Below are positions 11,413-20,800 of a stretch of DNA of 63,042 bases, piece after piece (position 1 is the first letter of the stretch; every line of letters begins with the position of its first letter). The stretch lies in the NCBI RefSeq assembly GCF_030757795.1, contig NZ_JAUQWH010000038.1, forward strand, positions 1 through 63,042. The letters run 5' to 3'. A model generated the notes under the pieces. That model was not told the DNA's origin, ran no database searches, and saw nothing but the letters and a program-made list of their open reading frames with translations. Source of the stretch: Actinoplanes oryzae. GTDB taxonomy: Bacteria > Actinomycetota > Actinomycetes > Mycobacteriales > Micromonosporaceae. Both the position numbers and the translations under genes were made by a program.

Positions 11413-11480
11413 TGATGAAAACGTTATCAGGCGAGTTCACGAAAAACTCTTGAAACAATCGCTGATAAACGTTTTCATGA
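11413..11480. promoter_or_regulatory. paired LacI-type operators upstream of alpha-galactosidase operon
   Basis: TGATGAAAACGTTATCAG (11413-11430) and CTGATAAACGTTTTCATGA (11462-11480) are near reverse complements of one another. Each is centred on AACGTT, the CG-centred core typical of LacI-family sites, and the centres are 48 bases apart. A TTGAAA hexamer (11450-11455) lies between them as a possible -35. The pair sits 42-109 bases before the GH36 start, positioned to block the promoter or loop. Confidence 0.78.
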
Positions 11481-11521
11481 CCCCGAGGCACCGCTGACCT
11501 GGCATCGAGCGAAGGGAAGCC

Positions 11522-13597
11522 ATGACAGGCACGTTAATCGAGTGGGCCGCGGGAGAGATCCGGCTCACCGTGGACATCCCGGCCGACGCCCCCGCGCGCC
11601 TCGCCGGCCTGAGCACCGCGACCGGCGACCACCGCGTCACCGACCGCCTGCAGCCGCTGGTCGAGCTGCTCGTCCTGGGCGAGGGCCACTCGCTCACCAA
11701 CACCCGCTTCTCCAACACGCTGGCCGGCAACCGGTTGCGCTACGCCGGCCACACGGCCACGGACACCGAGCTGCGCATCCGGCAGAGCGACCCGGTCACC
11801 GGCCTGGAGACGACGAGCGTCTTCACGGCGCACCCCGGCGTCCCGGCGTTCCGGACGTGGACGGAGATCATCAACCGGGGCAGCATCGCCAAGGTGATCC
11901 AGATGATCTCGTCGTTCGCGGCCTCCCCCACGGGCGACCGCGACGTCAACCTCATGCGTGCCCGCTCCGACTGGTGCGCCGAGGGCCGCTGGGCGACCAT
12001 CCCGCTGCGCGGCCCCGACGGGCTCGCGGACATCAACAGCGACCTGCACTTCCACGACGGCCGCGGCCAGCACGTGACGAGCGCGCGGAGCACGTGGTCG
12101 TCCGCCGAGTTCGTCCCGGTCGGCGTCCTGCACGACACGGCCACCGACGTCGCCTGGGCGTGGCAGATCGAGCACAACGGCGCGTGGCGCTGGGAGGTCG
12201 ACGGGCGCCGCGACGGCCCCGACGCGTACGGGCTGATCGTCACCGGCCCGAACGACAGCGACCACCAGTGGGCCGTCAAGCTCGCCGCGGACGAGAGCTT
12301 CGTGTCCGTACCCGTGTCGGTCGCGGTCTCGGAGCACGGGTGGCAAGGCGCGCTCGCCGGCCTGACCCGGCAGCGGCGCGCGTCGCGGCGGCCGCACCCG
12401 GCGGACGACGGCCTGCCGCTGATCTTCAACGACTACATGAACACGCTCATGGGCGAGCCGACGACCGAGCTGCTGCTGCCCCTGATCGACGCGGCCGCGG
12501 CGGCCGGCGCGGAGTACTTCTGCATCGACGCCGGCTGGTACAGCGACGAGTACTGGTGGGACAGCGTCGGCGAGTGGGAGCCCGCCACGGGCCGGTTCCC
12601 CGGCGGCGGGCTCAAGCGGGTCCTCGACCACATCAGGGACAGGGGGCTCCGGCCCGGCCTGTGGCTGGAGCCGGAGGTCGTCGGCGTGCGCAGCCCGATC
12701 GCGGACAAGCTGCCGGTCGAGGCGTTCATGAGCCGGCACGGCGAGCGGGTGGTCGAGCACTCGCGCTATCTGCTGGACCTGCGGCACCCGGCGGCCCGCG
12801 CGCACCTCGACGAGGTGGTCGACCGGCTGATTCTCGAGTACGGCGCGCGGTACTTCAAACTCGACTACAACGTCACCCCCGGGCCGGGCACCGACCGGGA
12901 CGCGCTGCAGCCGGGCACGGGCCTGCTCGAGCACAACCGGGCCCACCTGGCGTGGCTCGACGGGGTGCTCGACCGCCACCCCGAGGTGATCTTCGAGAAC
13001 TGTTCCTCCGGCGCCATGCGCTCCGATTACGCTCTGTTGTCGCGGCTCGACCTGCAGTCCACCTCGGATCAGCAGGACTTCCGCCTGTACGCAGCCATCG
13101 CGGCCGCCGCGCCCGCGACGATGCTGCCGGAGCAGGCCGGCAACTGGGCGTACCCGGAGGCCGGGCAGACCGACGAGGAGATCGCCTTCACCATGGTGAA
13201 CGGCCTGGCCGGGCGGCTCTATCTCTCGGGCTATCTCAACCGGATGGGCGAGCGGGAACTGGCCCTGATCCGGGAAGCCGTCGACACTCACAAGCGCATC
13301 CGCGGCGACGTCAAGCTCGCCGAGCCGTTCTGGCCGGTCGGGCTGCCGGCGTGGGACGACGACCTGGTGGTGCTCGGGCTGCGGGCGCCCGATGCCACGT
13401 ACCTCGCGGTGTGGTGGCGGGGTGCGGGAAGCACCCGGATCTCGCTCGAGGTCGCGGGACACGCCCGAGTGGAGTACCCGGCCCACCTCGCCGACTGGCA
13501 GCCCCGGACGACCGGCGACCGGCTCGAACTGACGACCACCCCCGGACCGGCCGCGCGCCTCTTCCGGCTCGACCCCACCCCCCGACAGGAGAGCTGA
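11522..13597 (+). CDS. GH36 alpha-galactosidase (melibiase)
   Basis: Hydrolyses terminal alpha-galactosyl residues of melibiose, raffinose and similar sugars; no signal peptide, so it acts in the cytosol on imported sugar. The 691-residue length and layout (N-terminal beta-supersandwich, (beta/alpha)8 barrel from about 300, C-terminal beta-sheet) fit GH36. Visible family motifs: CIDAGWYSDEYWW, GLWLEPEVV, YFKLDYN with the expected nucleophile D448, ENCSSGAMRSDY and LQSTSDQQD with the expected acid/base D516. ATG 11522 follows GAAGGGAAG. First gene of a four-gene unit with a sugar ABC importer; the next gene starts 2 bases after the stop. Confidence 0.95.
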   Translation: MTGTLIEWAAGEIRLTVDIPADAPARLAGLSTATGDHRVTDRLQPLVELLVLGEGHSLTNTRFSNTLAGNRLRYAGHTATDTELRIRQSDPVTGLETTSVFTAHPGVPAFRTWTEIINRGSIAKVIQMISSFAASPTGDRDVNLMRARSDWCAEGRWATIPLRGPDGLADINSDLHFHDGRGQHVTSARSTWSSAEFVPVGVLHDTATDVAWAWQIEHNGAWRWEVDGRRDGPDAYGLIVTGPNDSDHQWAVKLAADESFVSVPVSVAVSEHGWQGALAGLTRQRRASRRPHPADDGLPLIFNDYMNTLMGEPTTELLLPLIDAAAAAGAEYFCIDAGWYSDEYWWDSVGEWEPATGRFPGGGLKRVLDHIRDRGLRPGLWLEPEVVGVRSPIADKLPVEAFMSRHGERVVEHSRYLLDLRHPAARAHLDEVVDRLILEYGARYFKLDYNVTPGPGTDRDALQPGTGLLEHNRAHLAWLDGVLDRHPEVIFENCSSGAMRSDYALLSRLDLQSTSDQQDFRLYAAIAAAAPATMLPEQAGNWAYPEAGQTDEEIAFTMVNGLAGRLYLSGYLNRMGERELALIREAVDTHKRIRGDVKLAEPFWPVGLPAWDDDLVVLGLRAPDATYLAVWWRGAGSTRISLEVAGHARVEYPAHLADWQPRTTGDRLELTTTPGPAARLFRLDPTPRQES

Positions 13598-13599
13598 TC

Positions 13600-14919
13600 A
13601 TGAACAAGATCCGCGCAGCGATAGCGGTCGGCGCGGTCGCCGCCCTGCTCACGGGCTGCTCCGCGAACAACCCCGGCAGCGGCGACAGCGCCGGATCGTC
13701 GGGTGACAGCGTCACCTGGAACGACCCGACCGCCAAGCTCGACGGCGTCACCCTCACCTTCTGGACGGCCACCCAGACGGCCACCATGGCCGACGGGGTC
13801 ATCAAGGCGTTCGAGGCGCAGACCGGGGCGAAGATCAACAAGGTCATCATCCCCGACGTGTACGAGACCAACGCCCCCACCAAGCTCGCCACCGGCGCCA
13901 AGCCCGACCTCGCCACGTGGCAGCCGACCGGGAGCATGCTGGCCCTGCTCAAGCCGGCCACCGGGCTGCAGCAGCTCGACGGCGCGCCGTGGCTCGCGCA
14001 GCAGACCCCGGCGATCCAGCAGCTCGGCAAGGTCGACGGCCACAACTACGCGGCCTTCGTCAACGTGCCGTCGACGCTGGGCATCTTCTACAACAAGGAC
14101 GTCTTCGCCAAGGCCGGCATCACCGGCACCCCGAAGAACTTCCAGGAGCTCCTGGACGACGCCAACAAGATCAAAGCGAAGGGTACGGCCCCCTTCTTCG
14201 GCGCCGCCGGCGACCAGTGGCCCACCCAGTGGTGGCCGCAGGTGCTGCTCGCCGAGCAGTCCAAGGACGGCATGTGGGACAAGGTGAACTCCAACGAGCT
14301 GAAGTTCACCGACCCGCCGATCATCGACGCGATCAAGCAGTTCAAGCAGATGAACGACGACGGGTTGTTCAACGCCGACAACAAGACCTCGAAGTACACC
14401 GAGTCCGGACCGGCGCTGCTGGACGGCAAGGCGGGCATGGTGCTGCAGCTGACGTCGTTCACGTCGCTGCTGCAGTCGACCGCCGACACGGCGACGATCG
14501 ACAAGAAGATCGGCTGGTTCCCGATCAGCAAGGACGGCAACGTCGCGACGTCGGTGCCCGGCGGCGACAACGCGCTGGTGGCCATGAAGACCGGCGACGC
14601 CAAGCGGGAGGCGGCGGCCCGGCAGTTCCTGAGCTTCTGGCTGCAGACGGACTACAAGGACTACCTGACCGCCGCGAAGGGCGTGTCGATCGAGCCGTCG
14701 GTGCCGACCCCGGACGGCGTACCCCAGGTGGCGAAGGACGCCTCCGCCGCGCTGGACACCGCCGCGGGCTCGATGCAGCAGAACGCCGCCGTCAACCCCG
14801 ACTTCTATGTCAACCTGGCGAACATGGTCAACGGCACGATGACCCCCGAGCAGGTCGCCCAGACCACGCAGGCGCAGTTTGCGCAGCTCGCCCAGGCCCT
14901 CGGGATCCAGGGTTTCTGA
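13600..14919 (+). CDS. sugar ABC transporter substrate-binding lipoprotein
   Basis: Extracellular solute-binding protein (family 1) of 439 residues. Signal peptide MNKIRAAIAVGAVAALLTGC with a lipobox (LLTGC, Cys at about 20) anchors it to the membrane outer face. The mature part starts with LTFWTATQ and contains the PSTLGIFYNKDVFAKAGI segment common to oligosaccharide binders. It lies between the alpha-galactosidase (2-base gap, ribosome site AGGAGAG in the gene end) and two permeases, so alpha-galactosides are the likely ligand. No ATPase subunit is encoded nearby. Confidence 0.94.
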   Translation: MNKIRAAIAVGAVAALLTGCSANNPGSGDSAGSSGDSVTWNDPTAKLDGVTLTFWTATQTATMADGVIKAFEAQTGAKINKVIIPDVYETNAPTKLATGAKPDLATWQPTGSMLALLKPATGLQQLDGAPWLAQQTPAIQQLGKVDGHNYAAFVNVPSTLGIFYNKDVFAKAGITGTPKNFQELLDDANKIKAKGTAPFFGAAGDQWPTQWWPQVLLAEQSKDGMWDKVNSNELKFTDPPIIDAIKQFKQMNDDGLFNADNKTSKYTESGPALLDGKAGMVLQLTSFTSLLQSTADTATIDKKIGWFPISKDGNVATSVPGGDNALVAMKTGDAKREAAARQFLSFWLQTDYKDYLTAAKGVSIEPSVPTPDGVPQVAKDASAALDTAAGSMQQNAAVNPDFYVNLANMVNGTMTPEQVAQTTQAQFAQLAQALGIQGF

Positions 14920-14920
14920 C

Positions 14921-15838
14921 ATGACCACGGTCATGACCCCCGCCGCGCCGGCGCAGACCCCGGCGCGGCGGGCCCCGGGGACCCCGCTGACGAAGGGCCT
15001 CTACCCCAGCTGGTTCCTCGCGCCCGCGTTCGCCGTCCTGATGGTGTTCTTCTTCCTGCCGACGCTGTTCAACTTCATCTACGCGTTCACCAACTGGTCG
15101 GCCTTCCACGACGACATCGCCGGCGTCGGCTTCGCGAACTTCGAGTCCGTACTCAGCAACGGCTCGCTGGTGAAGTCGCTGCGGATCACCATCGTGTACG
15201 CGGTCCTGGTCGCGATCCTCCAGAACGGCATGGGCCTCGGGCTCGCGCTGCTCCTCGAACGCGACACGCGGCTCAACCGCTTCGCGCGGGTCGTGTTCTT
15301 CCTCCCGGTGCTCATGTCGGCCCTCGCGGTCGGCTACATCTTCCAGGCCCTCCTCAAGCCGGACGGCGCGCTCAACGGCCTGCTGAACGTGTCGGTCCCC
15401 TGGCTCGGCAGCACCACCTGGACCGTCGTCACGGTCGCCTTCGTCAACTCGTGGAAGTGGATGGGGCTGGCGATGGTGATCTTCCTGGCCGGCCTCAAGA
15501 CCATTCCGGAGGACGTGCTCGAGGCCGCGAGGCTGGACGGCGCCGGGGTCTGGAAGACCTTCACCAAGGTACGGTTCCCGCTGCTCGCGCCCGCCGTCAC
15601 CTTCAACGTGGCGACCGCGCTGCTCGGCTCCTTCAACGGCTTCGACACGATCCTCGCCACGACCGGCGGCGGCCCGGCCCAGACGACCGAGGTGCTCAAC
15701 ATCTACATCTTCAAGGTGTACGGCAACGGGCTCTTCGCCCAGGCGACCACGATGAGCCTCGTCCTCTTCCTGATCGTCACAGTCCTGGCCTTCCCGGTCA
15801 TCGGATATCTGCGCAAGAGGGAGCGGGTGCTGTCGTGA
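14921..15838 (+). CDS. sugar ABC permease, MalF/LacF type
   Basis: Inner-membrane subunit of 305 residues with six predicted helices, beginning at about LYPSWFLAPAFAVLM. The cytoplasmic EAA loop reads EAARLDGAGVWKTFTKVRFPLLAP, the ATPase-docking signature. ATG 14921 lies one base after the stop of the binding-protein gene; an in-frame ATG at 14933 is an alternative. Pairs with the next gene to form the channel of the presumed alpha-galactoside importer. Confidence 0.94.
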   Translation: MTTVMTPAAPAQTPARRAPGTPLTKGLYPSWFLAPAFAVLMVFFFLPTLFNFIYAFTNWSAFHDDIAGVGFANFESVLSNGSLVKSLRITIVYAVLVAILQNGMGLGLALLLERDTRLNRFARVVFFLPVLMSALAVGYIFQALLKPDGALNGLLNVSVPWLGSTTWTVVTVAFVNSWKWMGLAMVIFLAGLKTIPEDVLEAARLDGAGVWKTFTKVRFPLLAPAVTFNVATALLGSFNGFDTILATTGGGPAQTTEVLNIYIFKVYGNGLFAQATTMSLVLFLIVTVLAFPVIGYLRKRERVLS

Positions 15839-16668
15839 GAGGCTCGGTGCTCTGGACCCGCGTGGTGCACCCCGTCATCGTGGTCGTCCTGCTGGTCACC
15901 GCGATCGGGATCCCGCTGTGGCTCGCGCTCATCACGTCCTTCAAGTCCCAGGGCGAGGCGAACATCCCCGACCTGTCGCTGCCGTCGGAATGGCATGTCT
16001 GGGACAACTACCGGCAGGCGTTCACGCAGGGGGACATGCTGTGGGCCCTCTTCGGGAGCCTGCTCGTCATGATCCCGGCCGTGCTGGGCGTGCTGATCTT
16101 CGGCTCGCTCGCGTCGTGGGTGCTCGCCCGGCGTACGGGAAGAATGGTCTCGATCCTCTACTCCGCGGCCATCAGCGGCATCATCCTGCCGCCGGCCGTG
16201 GTGACGATCGTGCTCCTGCTGCGTCAGCTCGGGCTGGCCAGCACGCCCTTCGGGATGATGTGCGTCTACATGGGCATGTACATGTCGCTGGTCGTATTCT
16301 TCATCACCGGCTTCATCCGGACCATCCCGCTGGAGCTCGAGGAGGCGGCCCGGATGGACGGCGCCCGGCCGCTCGGCATCTTCCTCAAGGTGATCCTGCC
16401 GCTGCTGCGCCCGGTCATCGCCACGGCGACGATCCTGATCTGCCTCTACATCTGGAACGACGTCTTCTACTCGTTCTTCGTGCTGGGTGGCGGGTCGGTC
16501 ACCACGCTGCCGCTGAACCTCTACTCGGTGGCGAGCAGCAACCTCTACCAGAACAACTGGAACCTGGTCTTCGCGTACGTGATCCTGATGAGCCTCCCCC
16601 TCATCGTGATCTTCGCCTTCGCCCAGCGCCGCATCATCTCCGGCATCACCGGCGGCGCCGTCAAGTAG
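15835..16668 (+). CDS. sugar ABC permease, MalG/LacG type
   Basis: Second channel subunit, 277 residues, six helices, with the EAA loop LEEAARMDGARPLGIFLKVILPLL. GTG 15835 overlaps the stop of the first permease by 4 bases (GTGA), so translation is coupled. It is the last gene of the operon: the following gene is on the other strand. No nucleotide-binding subunit follows; actinobacteria often supply one MsiK-type ATPase to many sugar importers, which is the likely solution here. Confidence 0.94.
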   Translation: MRGSVLWTRVVHPVIVVVLLVTAIGIPLWLALITSFKSQGEANIPDLSLPSEWHVWDNYRQAFTQGDMLWALFGSLLVMIPAVLGVLIFGSLASWVLARRTGRMVSILYSAAISGIILPPAVVTIVLLLRQLGLASTPFGMMCVYMGMYMSLVVFFITGFIRTIPLELEEAARMDGARPLGIFLKVILPLLRPVIATATILICLYIWNDVFYSFFVLGGGSVTTLPLNLYSVASSNLYQNNWNLVFAYVILMSLPLIVIFAFAQRRIISGITGGAVK

Positions 16669-16718
16669 GCCAGCGCACGGGTGGCGCGCCGCTCCGGCGG
16701 TGCGTCCCCCGGCCCAGC

Positions 16719-17792
16719 TCAGGAATCACCTGTCGATCCGGCACGGGTGACATCGAGTATGCGCCGGGCCATGAGAGTTCTCTCCCGGCCCGGCTTGAGA
16801 TATCCATTGGGACCCAACTGGACCTCCACAGCCTCGGCCAGGCTCCGCCTCTGCCCGGGGTCGAGCGTGCTCACCATCATCATCCCGGTCAGCAACCCGT
16901 GAAACTGCTCGAAAGGCGAACCGGAGCCGCCGATCACGCCGACGACCCGGTCCAGGTCGGCCAGCCGCGCTATGTCGCCTTGCATGGCGCCGAGCGCCAG
17001 GACGCGGTCGCCTTCACTACCCGTGTCGATTGCCGCCCGCACATTTTCTACACTCCACCCGCCGGCGGCAGCAGCGCGCCGGGCGGTCGACATGACTTGT
17101 TCCAGCTTGTCGGTGCGCTCCCGTCCGGAAGGCATCCGCCGCCGGATCGACTCGTAGGAGCTGGCCGACTCAGCCGTCGAGGCAAGCAGATGAATCGCCT
17201 CCTTCCTCAGCTCTGCCGCTTCGGTTTCGGCCCCCCTGAACTGCGCCTCGTCCGCTGCTTGCAGCAGGTCGAGCGCCTCATCAGCCGAGGACAGTGCGCG
17301 GCCGAGGTAAAGCTGGGTGAGCAGCCAGCCGGCGAGGAAACCGAGGATCGCGAAGTAGCAGAGCAGCGCGGCACCGAACGGCACGCTCGCCGCGGTGCCG
17401 CCCAGCGCGGGGGCGATGCTGTCCACCAGGCTGCCGCCGAGCCGGCTCAGCTCTCCGATCTGGACCAGGCCGACACCGACGAGGATCTTGGTGAGCCAGT
17501 CGGAAATCTGCTCGAGGTTGGTGTTCGCCCGATACCGGCGACCCGTCGCCACGCCGCCACCATCGGCTCCAGCCGTGGATCTCGGTACGCCGAAGAGGAA
17601 CCCGAGCAGCCCGCCCACGACCGTCGCCGCCCCTGCCAGCATCAACCCCGTCGCCAGAACAGGGGCAGTGTCGCGGGCCGCCACGGCATAGATGGCTATC
17701 GCCGTCATCCCGGCGGCGGCCAGAAGGCCGATCAGGAGAGATGCCCTGCCGTCAAAAGGTCGCTTGCTCTTGGCATCGCCAGACGCAGCCAT
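16719..17792 (-). CDS. multi-pass membrane protein of conflict-system type (GFLFGVPR module)
   Basis: Function unknown. 357 residues: two N-terminal membrane helices (about 18-38 and 44-68) with GGLLGFLFGVPR, then NTNLEQISDWLTKILVG and two more helices (about 100-118 and 136-162). The cytosolic half is alpha-helical and charged. This four-helix GFLFG(I/V)PR / NTNLEQISDWL module is one I recall from membrane proteins fused to or encoded beside bacterial conflict-system components such as pYEATS proteins; that link is from memory and needs a profile search. GTAGGGG precedes the ATG. It is divergent from the large kinase-like/NTPase gene, sharing 83 bases of promoter DNA, which suggests joint function. 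Base composition is lower in GC than flanking genes. Confidence 0.8.
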   Translation of the reverse strand: MAASGDAKSKRPFDGRASLLIGLLAAAGMTAIAIYAVAARDTAPVLATGLMLAGAATVVGGLLGFLFGVPRSTAGADGGGVATGRRYRANTNLEQISDWLTKILVGVGLVQIGELSRLGGSLVDSIAPALGGTAASVPFGAALLCYFAILGFLAGWLLTQLYLGRALSSADEALDLLQAADEAQFRGAETEAAELRKEAIHLLASTAESASSYESIRRRMPSGRERTDKLEQVMSTARRAAAAGGWSVENVRAAIDTGSEGDRVLALGAMQGDIARLADLDRVVGVIGGSGSPFEQFHGLLTGMMMVSTLDPGQRRSLAEAVEVQLGPNGYLKPGRERTLMARRILDVTRAGSTGDS

Positions 17793-17875
17793 GTGCCCCT
17801 ACTCTCTGAGTGAGCCCATCGTGGCACTGTGTCAAGCCGCTACGGCGGCGGTCAACTCCTCGTCCGGAGGTCAGG

Positions 17876-20800
17876 ATGACCGATGATGCCCCTCTCGATG
17901 CGGCGCTGCGCAAGCTCCTGCTGCGTTTCCCTCGCGTCCGCGAGATGCTCGAGGTCTGGTGTCAGGACTCGCTGCGGATCGAGTTGGTCGAGGAGTTGAC
18001 CGACGGGCGGACGGAGGCCGTCGTCGCTCTCGTGAAGATGTCCGACCGGACCGGCCATGAACCGCGGCGGCTGATCATGAAGTATCTGCCGCCCAGGCGG
18101 CGCACCCGGCTGGACTTCGACAAGCTCGTCCGGGCCAGGCAAGAAGCACCCGAGCAGTTCCGGGAACGCCTCGTCGAGGTCCGCTACGATCGGCCGGTTG
18201 CGATAGACACGGACTCCACCGTGCTGTTCATGGACTATCCGTTGCTCAGGCGGCACGACCCGGCTGCTCTGACGTCTCTTCTGCGCGACGCTGCCCTCGG
18301 AAAGACCTGTCACGTCGTCCTTCACGCATTGTTCGAGGAGTGGAACGGCCGGGAGCAGAGACGGGTGGAGGAGATGCCCGCCGACGTCTATCTGCAACGC
18401 ATAGCGCAGTGGACCTGCGAACCGCGTGGCCAGCTTTACGAGCGGCTCCGGAAGAACCGAAGCAAGCTTCTCGAACTCGACTGCGACACGCTGCCCGGTG
18501 ACAACGGCTCACTGCCGAACCCCGTACATCTGACTCGATTCGGTGGCGATCTGATCGGCCGGCCGATGCAGGTCTTCCGGGGACGCACTCACGGCGACCT
18601 GCACACGGACAACATTCTCGTCGCGGCGACGGGAGCACGCGGCGGCGCCGACTTCCGGCTGATCGATCTCAGCTCGTACGATCCCGACGGCTTTCTGGCC
18701 TACGACGCCGCCTATCTGATCTGCTCGATCCTCGCTCACCGCATGGCCGACCTTCCCGAGGACAGCGGCCCACTGATCCGCCTGATGACCGGTGACCCGA
18801 AGCGGTCGGCCGCCGCTTTCCCGCACGACGTGCGTGACGCGGTTCGCCGCATCGGCCAGACCTGTCGCGAGTCGGCCCCGCCGCCCGGCTGGAGCCTGAA
18901 GCACTGGTATCCCAATCTGCTCCTGGCAATCACGGGGTGCGCGCTCATCTATGCCGGCCGCGAGTTGCCGGCAGGGGACAAAGCGCTGCCCTGGTTCATC
19001 GAATTCGCCGCCCGAGCCGCGAAGGCAGCACTGTCATTTCTGCCGGACCCGGTCGGCCGAGACACGCCGGTCAGCGGCCCTGCTCCTTGGGAGCAGCTGA
19101 TCGACCGAGCGAATTTCCGCATCCTCGTGCTCTCCGGCAGGGAAGGGATCGGTAAGACCTACGCGCTGCAACGTCGCCTCGAGAAACTGCGGACGACCGA
19201 TGCGGACTTCACCGTCCGGTGGATCGACCTCGAGACGGAGCCTAGTTTCGGTGCCGCCGACCTGGTGGCAATTCTGCAGGACAAGATCAGACCGGAGAAA
19301 GGCGCCCCGGCGCGCGCCTACGGCCGGGAGAGCGATCTCCTCCTGGGCCGGCTCGACGCACTGCTCGACGCGCTGGGGAACCGCCGGGTCGTCGTAGCGA
19401 TCGACTGCGCCGACCGGCTGATCGACGACTCAGGAACCATGCGGGACTGGCACTTGAACGAGGCACTGCAACTGCTATCCGAACGCACTGACCACGCTGT
19501 GTCGATCATCCTCATCAGTCGCACGGCGCTGTCGCTGGACAGGCAAGGCTGGTTCGGAGTTGCAGAGATTCACACGTTCGACGACGGCATGACAGTCGAG
19601 CAGCTCAAGAGCTTCTGCACAGCGGTGGATCGCTCGGGTGTCTATCGCCCCTCCGAGGACGACAAAGCTTGGACCGACCTCCGCGACCGGTTCGACGGCA
19701 ACCCCCGGACCGGAGAGCTGGCGTTCGCTCTCCTGGATCTCGTGGAGTCCGGTTTCGCCGATATTCGCGACGTGGCCGCGATGCTGGCCGAAGCCGAGCC
19801 GCAGGACTCGATCGGCGCCCTCTTCGAGGCCCTTGTGCCTCGCCTGACAGAGCTCGAACAACGCATTCTGCTCGCCCTCGCCGTGTATCGGATACCCGTT
19901 GACGTGGATGCGGTTCATGCGGTCACCGGACTCCGATATGCAGGACCGAGCGTCGGACATGCGCTCCGGAGACTCGCCTCCAGACGCGTCATCCGCCACG
20001 TGGGCGAACGCTATTACCTGTGCTACCCCGACGACGAGCGGGTGATCGGCTGTCTGGGTGGTGAGGACGCGCGGTACGAATTCGGCCTGCGAGCCGACGC
20101 GTATCTGGCGAGCCTGCCGGAGGACCGGATCGAAGGGCTGCGCGACCTCTGGGCATATCGCGCGCGTATCGACATCCTCATCGCCTGCGGCGAGTTCACC
20201 CAAGTGAACGGGGTCATGCGCTACATCGACGGAACGTATTTATCGAGGTGGGGTTACAGCTGGTTACTCATCGGCCATCGGGAACAGCTGCGTGACCATC
20301 TCGACGATGCACGTGAGCAACGGGACAACCTGCATTGGCTGGGCAAGCAGTACACCGATGTCGGCCGGCTTATCGAAGCTCAGGAGTGCTACCAAGCGGC
20401 GATCGACATGACCGACATGGACAACGAGTTGTCAGCGCCGAAGCGTCTCCTCAACAACATGGCTCGCATCCATTTTCGGCGCCGGAGGACCGCCGAAGCC
20501 ATCACGACCTACCGGCAGGCGCTGTCCCTGGCCCGTCGGTACAACGACGCGCCAGCGGAGGTCAAGACGCTCGAGGGCCTGGCAGACTGTCGGCGCCGGC
20601 TCGGAGGCATCACCCTTGGCGACAAATACCTGGAACGAGCGCTACGCCTGGCGAGCGGCGACGAAGTCTTCCCGCTTCAGCTCAAGATGGCACGGCGTGA
20701 CGTCGAGTCCGGGCGACTGTGGGACGCCGAGTGTCGCCTCGTCCGCGCGGGCAAGCTGTTGCAGGAAAGCGACGATCCGGCCGGTGCATGCACGCTTCTC

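Noticed and set aside
11542..14919. A fusion of GH36 and the binding protein as one 1125-residue protein
   Set aside because: The first part is a wrong-frame shadow of the GH36 gene; the binding protein has its own lipoprotein signal and start at 13600.
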